Shown piece by piece: positions 1-10,676 of a DNA stretch of 64,000 bases. This DNA is from Cellulomonas sp. Y8 (GTDB lineage Bacteria > Actinomycetota > Actinomycetes > Actinomycetales > Cellulomonadaceae): positions 1,984,001-2,048,000 of the forward strand of contig NZ_CP041203.1 of NCBI RefSeq assembly GCF_008033115.1, in the 5' to 3' direction. The notes below the pieces were generated by a model. It was not told the DNA's origin, did not search any database, and saw nothing but the letters and a program-made list of their open reading frames with translations. The position numbers and the translations under genes were made by a program. Position 1 is the first letter of the stretch. Each line of letters begins with the position of its first letter.

Positions 1-26
1 AGGACGAATGCCAGCTTGCCCTTCAT
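1..26 (-). CDS. N-terminal fragment of a probable YtxH-type small membrane protein
   Basis: Only the first eight codons of a minus-strand gene lie in the window; the rest is beyond the left edge. The start is an ATG preceded on the minus strand by GGGAGGTC at about 5 nt, a strong Shine-Dalgarno. The visible residues MKGKLAFV match the usual opening of actinobacterial YtxH-domain proteins, in which a short hydrophobic stretch precedes a basic GTRAGR motif. Eight residues cannot prove a family, so the product name is a guess from this opening. The gene is divergent from the permease at 159. Confidence 0.4.
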
Positions 27-158
27 GCCTGACCTCCCGAGATGTCCTGGTGGTCCGATCGAGCCTAGGGGCGGGGGTCGTCGCGCGCCCGGCGAGGCGC
101 TCGCCGCGCGCGACCGCCCGCGCGGGAGCACAGTGTGCCGCGGAGGGGGTGGTGCCCC

Positions 159-1568
159 GTGGCGGAGTCCACGCAGGTGAGCCGGGACCAGCAGCCCGCG
201 CTCAAGCGCTCGATCGGCCGGACCGTGCTGCTGCTGTTCGTCGTCGGGGACATCCTCGGCGCCGGGATCTACGCGCTCACCGGGACCGTCGCCGCCGAGG
301 TCGGCGGGGCGATCTGGCTGCCGTTCCTGCTCGCGTTCGTGCTGGCCGCGCTCACCGCGACCGCCTACGCCGAGCTGGTCGCGCGGTACCCGCGGGCGGC
401 CGGTGCCGCGCTGTACGCGAACCGCGCCTTCCGCCGGCCGTTCCTCACCTTCCTGGTCGCGTTCGCCGTGATGATGTCCGGCATCACCAGCGCGTCGGCC
501 GCCGCCCGCGCGTTCGGCGGGGACTACCTCGCCGAGCTGCTGCCGTTCGGCGTGCCGACCGTGGTCGCCGCGTGGGTGTTCCTCGGGCTCATCACGCTCG
601 TGAACGTCCTGGGCGTCTCGGAGTCGGTCCGGGTCAACGTCGTGCTCACGCTGATCGAGGCGACCGGGCTGCTGGTCATCATCGGCATCGGCGTGGTCGC
701 GCTGGTCCGCGGCGAGGGCGACCCGGGTCGCGCGCTGGAGCTGAACACGGAGGGCGCCGCGTGGATGGGCGTCCTGGGCGGCGCGGCGCTGGCGTTCTAC
801 GCGCTGCTCGGGTTCGAGGACTCGGTCAACCTCGCGGAGGAGGCGAAGCACCCGCGGCGCGACTACCCGCGGGCGCTGTTCGGCGGGCTCGCGATCGCCG
901 GCGCCATCTACCTGGCCGTGGCGTTCACCGCGTCGATGCTGGTGGAGACGGACGTGCTCGTCGGGTCGACGGGGCCGCTGCTCGAGGTGGTGAAGGTCGC
1001 CGGGCTGGTCTTCCCCGCGTGGCTGTTCGCGCTCATCGCGCTGCTGGCCGTGATGAACACCGCGCTGATCAACATGATGATGGCCTCGCGCCTGGTCTAC
1101 GGGATGGCCCGGGAGCGGATCATCCCCGCCCTGTTCGGGCGGGTGCAGGCGCGGCGCCGGACCCCGGTGGTCGCGATCGCGTTCACCGTGGTGCTGGCCC
1201 TGACGCTCACCGCGACCGGCGACCTCGGGGACCTCGCGGACACCACCGTCCTGCTCCTGCTGCTGGTGTTCGCGGTGGTGAACGTGGCGGTGCTGGTGCT
1301 GCGCCGCCGCCCCGTCTCGGGCCCCGACGGCGACGACGACGAGCCCGAGCGGGTCGAGGGCGACTCCGCGCGGTCGTTCCGGGCCCCGACCTGGGCGCCG
1401 GTGGTCGGCGCGGTGGTGTCGCTGGTCCTGGCGTCCCCGCTGACCGGGCGGGAGGGGTCGGTGTACCTGCGGGCCGCGGTCCTGCTGGCGATCGGCGTGG
1501 TGCTGTACGTGGTGAACCGGCTGGTGGTGGGGAGGGTCGACGCGGACGACTCCGCGCTGGCAGGCTGA
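159..1568 (+). CDS. APC-superfamily amino acid permease
   Basis: Integral membrane amino acid transporter of about 469 residues with roughly 12 hydrophobic segments. The opening segment holds the glycine-rich GDILGAGIYAL motif typical of TM1 in APC-family cationic or neutral amino acid permeases, where unwound glycines bind the substrate amino and carboxyl groups. GTG at 159 is chosen because GGAGGGGG (142-149) sits 9 nt upstream; an in-frame GTG at 135 would add eight residues without a better ribosome site. An acidic loop (GDDDDEPER) precedes the last two membrane segments. A nucleotidyltransferase gene follows after 6 bp. Substrate cannot be told from sequence. Confidence 0.85.
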   Translation: MAESTQVSRDQQPALKRSIGRTVLLLFVVGDILGAGIYALTGTVAAEVGGAIWLPFLLAFVLAALTATAYAELVARYPRAAGAALYANRAFRRPFLTFLVAFAVMMSGITSASAAARAFGGDYLAELLPFGVPTVVAAWVFLGLITLVNVLGVSESVRVNVVLTLIEATGLLVIIGIGVVALVRGEGDPGRALELNTEGAAWMGVLGGAALAFYALLGFEDSVNLAEEAKHPRRDYPRALFGGLAIAGAIYLAVAFTASMLVETDVLVGSTGPLLEVVKVAGLVFPAWLFALIALLAVMNTALINMMMASRLVYGMARERIIPALFGRVQARRRTPVVAIAFTVVLALTLTATGDLGDLADTTVLLLLLVFAVVNVAVLVLRRRPVSGPDGDDDEPERVEGDSARSFRAPTWAPVVGAVVSLVLASPLTGREGSVYLRAAVLLAIGVVLYVVNRLVVGRVDADDSALAG

Positions 1569-1574
1569 CGACGC

Positions 1575-2315
1575 ATGTCCGACGTGACGTTCCTCGACCG
1601 CGTCGCCGGCACCCTGGCAGCCCTGCCCGGGGTGGAGGCGGTGTCCCTGGGCGGTTCTCGCGCGCACGGCACCGCGCGGCCGGACAGCGACTGGGACCTC
1701 GCCGTGTACTACCGGGGCACGTTCGACCCGCAGCACCTCCGGGACGTCGGCTGGGACGGCCACGTGTTCGAGGTCGGGGGCTGGGGCGGCGGCGTCTTCA
1801 ACGGCGGGGCGTGGCTGACCGTCGAGGGCCGGCGGGTCGACGTGCACTACCGGGACCTCGACGTCGTCGAGCGGGAGGTCGACCGGGCGGGGCGCGGGGA
1901 GTTCGACGTCGAGCCGCTGCTGTTCCACCTCGCCGGGTTCCCCACCTACGTCGTGGTCGCCGAGCTGGCCGGGCACCGGGTGCTGCGCGGCACGCTCCCC
2001 CGGCCCGGGTTCCCCGCGGCGCTGCGCCGGACCGCACCGGAGGTGTGGGGCGCGCGGGCCGACTTCACGCTCGACGGCGCCGAGCAGCACGCGCGCGCCG
2101 GGCGGGTCGCGCAGTGCGCGGGGCTGGTCGCCGTGGCCGTCACGCAGCGCGCGCACGCGGTGCTCGCGGGGCGCGGCGAGTGGGCCACCAACGAGAAGCG
2201 GCTGCTGGACCGGGCCGGGCTGCGCGGGGTCGACGACCTGGTGCTGGGGCTGGCGCCGGAGCCCGAGGCGCTGCTGGCCGCGGTGGCGGGGGCGCGGAGG
2301 CTGGGCGGGGGCTGA
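1575..2315 (+). CDS. nucleotidyltransferase-fold protein
   Basis: A 246-residue cytosolic protein with the polymerase-beta superfamily signature near its N terminus: GGSRAHG (26-32) followed by SDWD, in which D39 and D41 are the expected metal-binding aspartates. The rest resembles stand-alone minimal nucleotidyltransferases fused to a helical substrate-binding half, as in aminoglycoside adenylyltransferase-like proteins of unknown substrate. It starts 6 bp after the permease stop, so the two are probably co-transcribed. I see no neighbouring HEPN-type partner, which argues against a MNT/HEPN toxin pair. Substrate unknown. Confidence 0.75.
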   Translation: MSDVTFLDRVAGTLAALPGVEAVSLGGSRAHGTARPDSDWDLAVYYRGTFDPQHLRDVGWDGHVFEVGGWGGGVFNGGAWLTVEGRRVDVHYRDLDVVEREVDRAGRGEFDVEPLLFHLAGFPTYVVVAELAGHRVLRGTLPRPGFPAALRRTAPEVWGARADFTLDGAEQHARAGRVAQCAGLVAVAVTQRAHAVLAGRGEWATNEKRLLDRAGLRGVDDLVLGLAPEPEALLAAVAGARRLGGG

Positions 2316-2352
2316 CCCGCGGTGGGTCTCCCGCCCGGGCAGGTCAGGGGCG

Positions 2353-2358
2353 TACGGT
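2353..2358 (+). promoter_or_regulatory. -10 box (TACGGT) of a probable leaderless ppk2 mRNA
   Basis: TACGGT lies exactly 6 nt before the ATG of the PPK2 gene, so transcription would begin at or next to the A of the start codon. No Shine-Dalgarno is present. The same geometry recurs at many genes in this window. Confidence 0.5.
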
Positions 2359-2364
2359 CCGGGG

Positions 2365-3183
2365 ATGACGACGCCGAAGGTGCCCAAGGACGTGTACGAG
2401 GCCGAGCTGTTCCGCCTGCAGTCCGAGCTCGTCACCCTCCAGGAGTGGGTGCGGTCGACGGGGACCCGGGTGGCCGTGGTCTTCGAGGGCCGGGACGCGG
2501 CCGGCAAGGGCGGCACGATCAAGCGGATCTCCGAGTACCTCAGCCCCCGCGTCGCGCGCATCGCCGCGCTGCCGGCGCCCACCGAGCGCGAGCGCACCGA
2601 GTGGTACTTCCAGCGGTACGCCGCGCACCTGCCCGCGGGCGGCGAGATCGTGCTGTTCGACCGGTCCTGGTACAACCGCGCGGGCGTCGAGAAGGTCATG
2701 GGGTTCTGCACCGACGAGGAGCACGCGCTGTTCCTCCGCCAGGCCCCGGTGTTCGAGCGGATGCTCATCGACGACGGCGTCCTGCTGCGCAAGTACTGGT
2801 TCTCGGTGTCGGACAAGGAGCAGCTCCGGCGGTTCCGGTCGCGGCTGGACGACCCGGTCCGGCGGTGGAAGCTGAGCCCGATGGACCTGGAGTCGATCGC
2901 CCGCTGGGAGGACTACTCCCGGGCGAAGGACGAGATGTTCGCGCACACCGACACCCCGGACAGCCCCTGGTACGTCGTGGAGTCCGACATCAAGCGGAAC
3001 GCCCGGCTCAACATGATCGCCCACCTGCTCTCGACGATCCCGTACCGCGAGGTGAAGCAGCAGAAGGTGAAGCTGCCCAAGCGGCCGCCCGCCGACGACT
3101 ACCAGCGGCCGCCGCGCGAGCTGTTCACCTCGGTGCCGGACCACGCGGCGCGCCTGGCGGGCGACCCGGAGGCGGACGCCTGA
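2365..3183 (+). CDS. ppk2: polyphosphate kinase 2 family protein
   Basis: Transfers phosphate between polyphosphate and a nucleoside phosphate. This is a single-domain PPK2 of 272 residues, the usual size. Walker A is GRDAAGKGGT (42-51), Walker B is FDRSWYNR (98-105), and the lid region has the expected basic residues. Short PPK2 proteins of this kind include class I (NDP to NTP) and class II (NMP to NDP) enzymes; the sequence alone does not let me assign the class safely. The start is fixed by a leaderless-type promoter immediately upstream. It stands alone after the nucleotidyltransferase (50 bp gap) and before an acetyltransferase. Confidence 0.9.
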   Translation: MTTPKVPKDVYEAELFRLQSELVTLQEWVRSTGTRVAVVFEGRDAAGKGGTIKRISEYLSPRVARIAALPAPTERERTEWYFQRYAAHLPAGGEIVLFDRSWYNRAGVEKVMGFCTDEEHALFLRQAPVFERMLIDDGVLLRKYWFSVSDKEQLRRFRSRLDDPVRRWKLSPMDLESIARWEDYSRAKDEMFAHTDTPDSPWYVVESDIKRNARLNMIAHLLSTIPYREVKQQKVKLPKRPPADDYQRPPRELFTSVPDHAARLAGDPEADA

Positions 3184-3205
3184 CCCGCGCCGCCCGCGCC
3201 GGCGG

Positions 3206-3211
3206 TAGCGT
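3206..3211 (+). promoter_or_regulatory. -10 box (TAGCGT) before the GNAT gene
   Basis: TAGCGT ends 8 nt before the ATG at 3220, with no Shine-Dalgarno between. This suggests a leaderless or near-leaderless transcript separate from ppk2. Confidence 0.4.
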
Positions 3212-3219
3212 CCCGCCCG

Positions 3220-3717
3220 ATGACCACGACCCCGGCGACCCCGCCCGCCATCGCCCCCGACGACCCGCGCTCCGCCGACGTGCACGCCCTGCTCACCCGG
3301 CACCTGGAGCTCATGCACGCCCAGAGCGCCCCGGAGGACGTGCACGCCCTCGACGTGGCCGCGCTCACGGCGCCGCACGTCACGTTCGTGAGTGCCCGCG
3401 ACGGGGCCGGCGGGGTGCTGCTGGGCGTGGGGGCGCTCGCCGAGATCGCCCCCGGGCACGGCGAGATCAAGTCCATGCACACCGCGGAGGCCGCCCGCCG
3501 CCGGGGGGTGGCGGGCTCGCTGCTCGCGCACCTGGTGGGCCTCGCGGTCGACCGGGGCTACGCGCGGGTCAGCCTGGAGACCGGCAGCGACGAGCACTTC
3601 GCCGCCGCCCGCGCGCTCTACACCCGCGCGGGCTTCGCGGAGTGCGAGCCGTTCGCCGCCTACGCCCCGAGCGCCGCCTCGACGTTCCTGACCCTCGACC
3701 TGGCCGCCGGGCGCTGA
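3220..3717 (+). CDS. GNAT-family N-acetyltransferase
   Basis: A 165-residue single-domain acetyltransferase. The acetyl-CoA pyrophosphate-binding loop is RRRGVAG (93-99), preceded by the strand GEIKSMHT and followed by the C-terminal YTRAGFAECEPF, a classic GNAT motif B. The layout is closest to PhnO/ElaA-like small GNATs that act on amines. The start ATG lies 36 bp after ppk2. The substrate cannot be inferred from context. Confidence 0.85.
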   Translation: MTTTPATPPAIAPDDPRSADVHALLTRHLELMHAQSAPEDVHALDVAALTAPHVTFVSARDGAGGVLLGVGALAEIAPGHGEIKSMHTAEAARRRGVAGSLLAHLVGLAVDRGYARVSLETGSDEHFAAARALYTRAGFAECEPFAAYAPSAASTFLTLDLAAGR

Positions 3718-3817
3718 TCGCGGCGCGGGCCTGCCGAGGTCGTCGGTTCCGCGCACGGGCGCGGCGTGTCGTGCCGCGTGTCGCGGCGCAACCGGCGACC
3801 TCGGCCGGGCCCCGGCC

Positions 3818-4441
3818 TCAGGCCAGGTCGCGCGGCGGGCGGTAGCGGAAGTCCCGGTCCGCGTCCGTGATCTCCCGGAGGACCCGCGCCGGGACGCCCC
3901 CGACGACGGTGCGCGGCGGCACGTTCCCCGTGACGACCGCGCCCGCGGCGACGACCGAGCCCTCGCCGACCGTCACGCCCGGCAGGATCGTCGCCCCGGC
4001 GCCGATCCACACGTCGTCCTCGATCCGCACCGGCGCCGAGAACTGCGTGCCGTCCCGGCGCAGGTCCGGGTGCACCGGGTGGCCGGTGGTGATGACGGTG
4101 ACGTTCGGCGCGACCATGACCCGGCTGCCGACGTGCACCTCGACGTCGTCGACCAGCGTCAGGCCGACGTTCACGTACACGTCGTCGCCGAGGTGCACCC
4201 GGCTGCCGTACATGACGCGGAGCGGCGGCTCGACCCACACCCGCTCGCCCATCGAGCCGAACAGCTCCCGGAGGGTCTTATCCCGGCCCTGCACGTCCCG
4301 CGGGTGCGAGGCGTTGAACTCGTGCACGAGCTCCTTGCCGCGGGTGCGCTCCTCCTCGAGCCCCGCCAGCCCCGGCCCGTAGTCGGTGTACGGCTCGTGC
4401 GCGGCCATGCGGCGGCGCACCTCGCGCTCGCGGTCGTCCAT
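3818..4441 (-). CDS. maltose/galactoside O-acetyltransferase-like hexapeptide acetyltransferase
   Basis: A 207-residue left-handed beta-helix acetyltransferase of the LacA/Maa type, transferring acetyl groups from acetyl-CoA to sugar hydroxyls. The N terminus has the Maa helical domain with the YTDYGPGL substrate loop, then hexapeptide repeats, and it ends with [19 protein letters not shown], the usual closing turn. The catalytic histidine is in TTGHPVH. ATG at 4441 is chosen over longer in-frame starts because AAGGGGTG precedes it and the family N terminus begins here. The gene converges with the GNAT gene. Confidence 0.88.
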   Translation of the reverse strand: MDDREREVRRRMAAHEPYTDYGPGLAGLEEERTRGKELVHEFNASHPRDVQGRDKTLRELFGSMGERVWVEPPLRVMYGSRVHLGDDVYVNVGLTLVDDVEVHVGSRVMVAPNVTVITTGHPVHPDLRRDGTQFSAPVRIEDDVWIGAGATILPGVTVGEGSVVAAGAVVTGNVPPRTVVGGVPARVLREITDADRDFRYRPPRDLA

Positions 4442-4596
4442 CGCCACCCCTTCGTCGGCGTCGCCGCCCGCGTGCCGGGCGGCCCGCACCATCCTGCCGT
4501 GCGCCCGACCAGGGTCGGCGCGCTCCGGTGGCGGCACCGGGAAGGGCCACCTAACGTCTAGCACGGCCCCGACCCGCACCGACCATGGAGGACACC

Positions 4597-5070
4597 GTGG
4601 CGCACTCTCCTGACGAGGCGGCCGCGCGGCCGCAGGAGGATGCCGGCATCGTGACGTCGCGCCCTCCCGAGAGGTTCCGCCCCGTGCGGTCGTGGAGCCT
4701 GGACTCGGTGACCGACCTGGCGCGGGTGCGCCGCGAGCTGCTCGAGGAGATCACCGCCCCGCACGCGGCCCCGCAGGTCGTGCTCGGCCGGGTGCCGGAG
4801 AACATGGTCCTCGTCGCGTCGGAGCTCGCCACCAACGCCCTCCAGCACGGCCGCCCGCCGACGGTGCTGTCGCTGCTGGCGGACGACCTCGACTACCTCC
4901 TGGACGTCTGCGACGCGGACCTGGAGACCACGCCGGTGATCGCCGGCGAGCGGCCGTCCGGCGCCGGCGGCTTCGGCCTGCTGATCGCGCACCGGCTGTC
5001 GCAGGAGGTCGGCTGGTACACCACCGACGCGACCAAGCACGTCTGGGCGACCTTCCCCGCGCAGCGCTGA
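4597..5070 (+). CDS. RsbW-like ATP-binding (HATPase_c_2) regulatory protein
   Basis: A 157-residue GHKL-fold protein of the anti-sigma/serine-kinase type common in actinobacteria. The N box is [10 protein letters not shown] and the G1 box [13 protein letters not shown], both needed for ATP and Mg binding. There is no membrane segment, sensor or dimerisation domain, so it is not a histidine kinase. GTG at 4597 fits GGAGGA (4587-4592) upstream; the ATG at 4585 would place that ribosome site inside the gene. No sigma factor or anti-anti-sigma factor is adjacent, so its partner is elsewhere. It is followed by a clear terminator. Confidence 0.8.
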   Translation: MAHSPDEAAARPQEDAGIVTSRPPERFRPVRSWSLDSVTDLARVRRELLEEITAPHAAPQVVLGRVPENMVLVASELATNALQHGRPPTVLSLLADDLDYLLDVCDADLETTPVIAGERPSGAGGFGLLIAHRLSQEVGWYTTDATKHVWATFPAQR

Positions 5071-5074
5071 CCCG

Positions 5075-5116
5075 GCGCCCCGGAGCGGCCCCACGGTGGC
5101 CGCCTCGGGGCGCTTT
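5075..5116 (+). terminator. intrinsic-type terminator after the HATPase gene
   Basis: A 16-bp near-perfect inverted repeat (5075-5090 with 5098-5113, two central mismatches), loop of 7 nt, followed by TTT. It starts 4 bp after the stop codon. Confidence 0.7.
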
Positions 5117-5128
5117 CGCGGTCCTCGA

Positions 5129-5144
5129 CTGTGCACGGTCACAG
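5129..5144. promoter_or_regulatory. LacI-family operator, upstream copy
   Basis: CTGTGCACGGTCACAG has five-base perfect arms (CTGTG/CACAG) around a central CG and resembles the second site at 5205. A possible -35 (TTGACG, 5159-5164) lies between the two sites, so a looped or bivalent repressor could cover the galactanase promoter. The regulator gene is not in the window. Confidence 0.5.
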
Positions 5145-5162
5145 CACGAGGATCGCTCTTGA

Positions 5163-7703
<2,541 letters not shown>

Positions 7704-7708
7704 CGGGA

Positions 7709-7772
7709 TCCCCACCCGATTCTCGCGCCGTACCCCGCTCGATCGGGCGACAGCGTGAGGATCGGGTGGGGA
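7709..7772. repeat. intergenic palindromic element, copy 1
   Basis: A perfect 12-bp inverted repeat (7709-7720 and 7761-7772) encloses about 40 nt that includes TCGATCGG and CAGCG. The right half recurs in a related form at 10171-10217. It sits 5 bp after the galactanase stop and may also serve as a terminator, though the loop is long. Confidence 0.5.
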
Positions 7773-7933
7773 CCATGGCCGGAGCCTGTTCCGGGCCCGG
7801 ACGGACGACGCGTCCCCGACGTCCCGCCGCAGGAGCCGCAGCGCCTGCCGAGGTCGGGGACGCCGCCGCACGCTCAGGGTCCGCACAGCGGGGACCGGAG
7901 CGGGGCACGGGATCGGGCGCGAGGGTCGTGCCC

Positions 7934-8416
7934 ATGACCGAGAACCCGGACACCACCCGCCCGCCGGCCGAGGGGCCGCGGCCCCCCGCGCCCCCGGCGC
8001 CCGCCGGGGCGACGACCCCGACCGCGCCCACCCCGGCCCCGGCCGCCGCCGTGCCGGACGGGTACCCCGCCGCGCCGCCCGACCCGAGCGCGCCGCCTGC
8101 CCCACCCGCGCGGCCCCGGCGCCGGCTCGGCCGCCGCGCGGTCGCGTCGCTCGTGCTCGCGGGCGTGCTGCTCGTCGGCGGCGGGGGCGGCTTCGCGATC
8201 GGCCGGGCCACGGCGCCCGACCCGACGTTCCCCACCTTCGAGGGCGGCGGCCCCGGCGGCCAGGTGCCCGGCGGGGGCAGCGGCGAGATGCCGCAGCCGC
8301 CCTCGGACCGCCAGGACGACGGCTCCGGCAGCGGGTCCGACCAGGGCTCGGGCGGCGCCGACTCCGGTACGACCGACGACGGGTCGTCCGCCACCGACTC
8401 GGCCGCGACGACCTGA
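7934..8416 (+). CDS. proline-rich single-pass membrane protein of unknown function
   Basis: A 160-residue protein. Residues 1-60 are very rich in Pro and Ala, residues 61-68 are basic (RPRRRLGRR region), residues 69-90 form one membrane segment, and the rest is Gly/Ser/Asp-rich and probably extracellular. No catalytic motif is visible. GAGGGT lies 7 nt upstream of the ATG and may be the -10 of a leaderless transcript; no ribosome site is seen. The low complexity makes exact family assignment impossible. It converges with the ABC-F gene. Confidence 0.6.
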   Translation: MTENPDTTRPPAEGPRPPAPPAPAGATTPTAPTPAPAAAVPDGYPAAPPDPSAPPAPPARPRRRLGRRAVASLVLAGVLLVGGGGGFAIGRATAPDPTFPTFEGGGPGGQVPGGGSGEMPQPPSDRQDDGSGSGSDQGSGGADSGTTDDGSSATDSAATT

Positions 8417-8451
8417 CGCCGGCACCCGCGCCGGCCCGGACCGGCGGCCGG

Positions 8452-10098
8452 TCAGTCCGCCGTGACCTCCGTGACCCGCCCGTCCTCGACGTGCCACCGT
8501 CGCGTCAGCCGGACGCTGTCGAGCATCCGGCGGTCGTGGGTCACCAGCAGCACGGTGCCGTCGAACGACTCGAGCGCCTGCTCCAGCTGCTCGATCGCCG
8601 GGAGGTCGAGGTGGTTGGTCGGCTCGTCGAGGACCAGCAGGTTGACCCCGCGCGCCTGCAGCAGCGCGAGGGCCGCGCGGGTCCGCTCCCCCGGCGACAG
8701 CGACGCCGCGGGCCGGTGGACGTGGTGGCCGCCGAGGCCGAACTTGGCGAGCAGCGTCCGCACGTCGGCGGTCGTCCAGTCCGGGACCTCCCGGGAGAAC
8801 GCGTCGGCGAGCGGGGCCTCGCCCTCGAACGCGGCGCGCGCCTGGTCGACCTCGCCCACCAGCACGCCCGAGCCGAGGTCGACCCGGCCCTCGTCGGGGG
8901 CGAGCCGGCCGAGCAGCAGCGCGAGCAGCGTCGTCTTGCCGGCGCCGTTCGGTCCGGTGACGGCCACCCGGTCCTGCCAGTCCAGCTGCACGTCGACCGG
9001 GCCGAGCGTGAACCCGCCCCGGTGGACGACCGCCGCCCGCGCCGCCGCGACCACGGCGCCGGACCGGGGCGCGGCGGCGATGCTCATCTGGAGCTGCCAC
9101 TCCTTGCGCGGCTCCGCGACCACCTCCAGCCGCTCCATCAGCCGCTCGGTCTGCCGGGCCTTCGCCGCCTGCTTCTCCGAGGCGTCCGCCCGGAACTTCC
9201 GGCCGATCTTGTCGTTGTCGGAGGCCTTGCGCCGGGCGTTCTTCACGCCCTTGTCCATCCACGCGCGCTGCATCCGGGCGCGGGCGGACAGCGCGTCCCG
9301 GCGGGCGGCGTAGTCCTCGTAGGCCTCGCGGGCCTGGCGCCGCGCCGTCGACCGCTCCTCCAGGTACGCGTCGTACGAGCCGCCGTACACGGCCACCCGC
9401 TGCAGGCTGCGGTCGATCTCGACGACCGACGTGACCGTGCGGCTGAGGAACTCCCGGTCGTGGCTGACGACGACGACCGGCGCGGTCGACCGGTCGACGA
9501 AGTCCTCCAGCAGCGCCAGCCCCTCCAGGTCGAGGTCGTTGGTCGGCTCGTCCAGCAGGTACAGGTCGTACCGGGACAGCAGCAGGGCCGCCAGGCCGAC
9601 GCGCGCCGCCTGGCCGCCGGACAGGGCGGTCATGGGCAGCTCCGGGTCCACGTCGAGGCCGAGGTCCGCGAGCACCGAGCCCGTGCGGGCCTCCAGGTCC
9701 GCGCCGCCGAGGCCCATCCAGCGCTCCAGCGCCTCGGCGAACTCGTCGTCCGCGCCGGGCTCGCCCGCGCCCAGCCGCTCGGCCGCCGCGTCCATCGCCG
9801 CCTGCGCGGGGCCGACGCCGGTGCGCCGCTCCAGGTGCGCCCGCACCGACTCGTCCGCGCGGCGCTCGATCTCCTGCGCGAGGTAGCCGAGCTGCGCCGT
9901 CGGCGGGGACACCGCGACCGCGCCGTCGTCGGGCGCGCGGCTTCCCGCGAGGATCCGCAGCAGGGTGGACTTCCCCGCGCCGTTGGGCCCGACGAGACCG
10001 ACGACGTCACCCGGCGCCACCACCAGGTCGACGCCGGAGAACAGCTCGCGGTCGCCGAACGCGGCCCCCACGCCCTTGGCCTGCACGGTCGCGCTCAT
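8452..10098 (-). CDS. ABC-F family ATPase (ribosome-associated type)
   Basis: A 548-residue soluble protein with two ABC ATPase domains and no membrane domain. The first Walker A is GPNGAGKST (37-45) with signature SGGQ; the second is GPNGAGKTT with signature SPGE; both have LDEPTN Walker B motifs. A basic linker between the domains (AWMDKGVKNARRK region) corresponds to the P-site tRNA interaction motif of ABC-F proteins. Members act on the ribosome, as translation factors (EttA) or antibiotic protection proteins. The linker length alone does not show which. The gene starts 7 nt after a GACAAT box and lacks a ribosome site. Confidence 0.88.
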   Translation of the reverse strand: MSATVQAKGVGAAFGDRELFSGVDLVVAPGDVVGLVGPNGAGKSTLLRILAGSRAPDDGAVAVSPPTAQLGYLAQEIERRADESVRAHLERRTGVGPAQAAMDAAAERLGAGEPGADDEFAEALERWMGLGGADLEARTGSVLADLGLDVDPELPMTALSGGQAARVGLAALLLSRYDLYLLDEPTNDLDLEGLALLEDFVDRSTAPVVVVSHDREFLSRTVTSVVEIDRSLQRVAVYGGSYDAYLEERSTARRQAREAYEDYAARRDALSARARMQRAWMDKGVKNARRKASDNDKIGRKFRADASEKQAAKARQTERLMERLEVVAEPRKEWQLQMSIAAAPRSGAVVAAARAAVVHRGGFTLGPVDVQLDWQDRVAVTGPNGAGKTTLLALLLGRLAPDEGRVDLGSGVLVGEVDQARAAFEGEAPLADAFSREVPDWTTADVRTLLAKFGLGGHHVHRPAASLSPGERTRAALALLQARGVNLLVLDEPTNHLDLPAIEQLEQALESFDGTVLLVTHDRRMLDSVRLTRRWHVEDGRVTEVTAD

Positions 10099-10104
10099 GG
10101 GTCC

Positions 10105-10110
10105 ATTGTC
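10105..10110 (-). promoter_or_regulatory. -10 box (GACAAT) of a probable leaderless ABC-F mRNA
   Basis: GACAAT on the minus strand ends 6 nt before the ATG at 10098, with no Shine-Dalgarno. The geometry matches the other leaderless-type starts. Confidence 0.4.
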
Positions 10111-10170
10111 GGGCCTCGGCCAGGCGGGCTCACGCGCTTTCCGCGCGCCAGAGCCCTGTCGATCGCCGCG

Positions 10171-10217
10171 TCACCACCCGATCGATCGGCGGGCAGCGCG
10201 ACAACCGGGTGGGGACC
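10171..10217. repeat. intergenic palindromic element, copy 2
   Basis: Shares TCGATCGG, CAGCG and CGGGTGGGGACC, in the same order and near-identical spacing, with the right half of the element at 7709-7772. Its inverted repeat is weaker (CACCCG against CGGGTG). It lies between the ABC-F start and the end of the DUF3817 gene. Confidence 0.45.
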
Positions 10218-10222
10218 GGGCG

Positions 10223-10591
10223 TCAGCGCTCCGCGGGCGTGCGCTCCGCGGGCGTGCGCTCCGCGGGCGTGCGCTCCGCGGGCGCCTCCAGCCGGCCCGT
10301 CCGGTGCAGCCAGCGCTCGGCGAGCAGCGTGAACATCGGCGGCACCGAGGCCGCGAGCGCCACCAGCGTCGGCCACCAGCCCCAGCGCAGCCGGATCCCG
10401 GCGACCACGGTCAGCGCCGCGTAGGCCAGGAACACCAGGCCGTGGGCCTGCCCGAACACCTGGACGCCGACCTCGGTCGTCTTCGTCACGTACTTGAGGA
10501 CCATGCCGACGAGCAGCCCGGCCCAGGTCGCGGCCTCGAGGAACGCGGCGATCCGGAACGCCTGGGCGTCCGGGTGGGTGACTCGCTTCAT
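10223..10591 (-). CDS. DUF3817 family small membrane protein
   Basis: A 122-residue protein with three membrane segments, matching the DUF3817 pattern: FRIAAFLEA near the start, GMVLKYV, then GQAHGLVFLAYAAL. Members are often found with transport or respiratory genes, but no biochemical role is established. The last 20 residues are four copies of PAERT (the last cut to PAER), encoded by a 15-bp tandem repeat. GCAGGAGC precedes the ATG. It lies downstream of the nitrite-reductase fusion on the same strand, 85 bp away. Confidence 0.8.
   Translation of the reverse strand: MKRVTHPDAQAFRIAAFLEAATWAGLLVGMVLKYVTKTTEVGVQVFGQAHGLVFLAYAALTVVAGIRLRWGWWPTLVALAASVPPMFTLLAERWLHRTGRLEAPAERTPAERTPAERTPAER
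10226..10285 (-). repeat. 15-bp tandem repeat inside the DUF3817 gene
   Basis: Four consecutive 15-bp units (GCGCTCCGCGGGCGT on the plus strand), three identical and one with a single change. They encode PAERT repeats and end at the stop codon. The number of units could vary by slippage without changing frame. Confidence 0.9.
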
Positions 10592-10676
10592 GCGGCGGTG
10601 CTCCTGCGGCGGATCGTCGAGGCGGACCGCACGACGGTAACCCGGCGCGCGCCCCGCGACAGCCGGCGGGCCCCGG

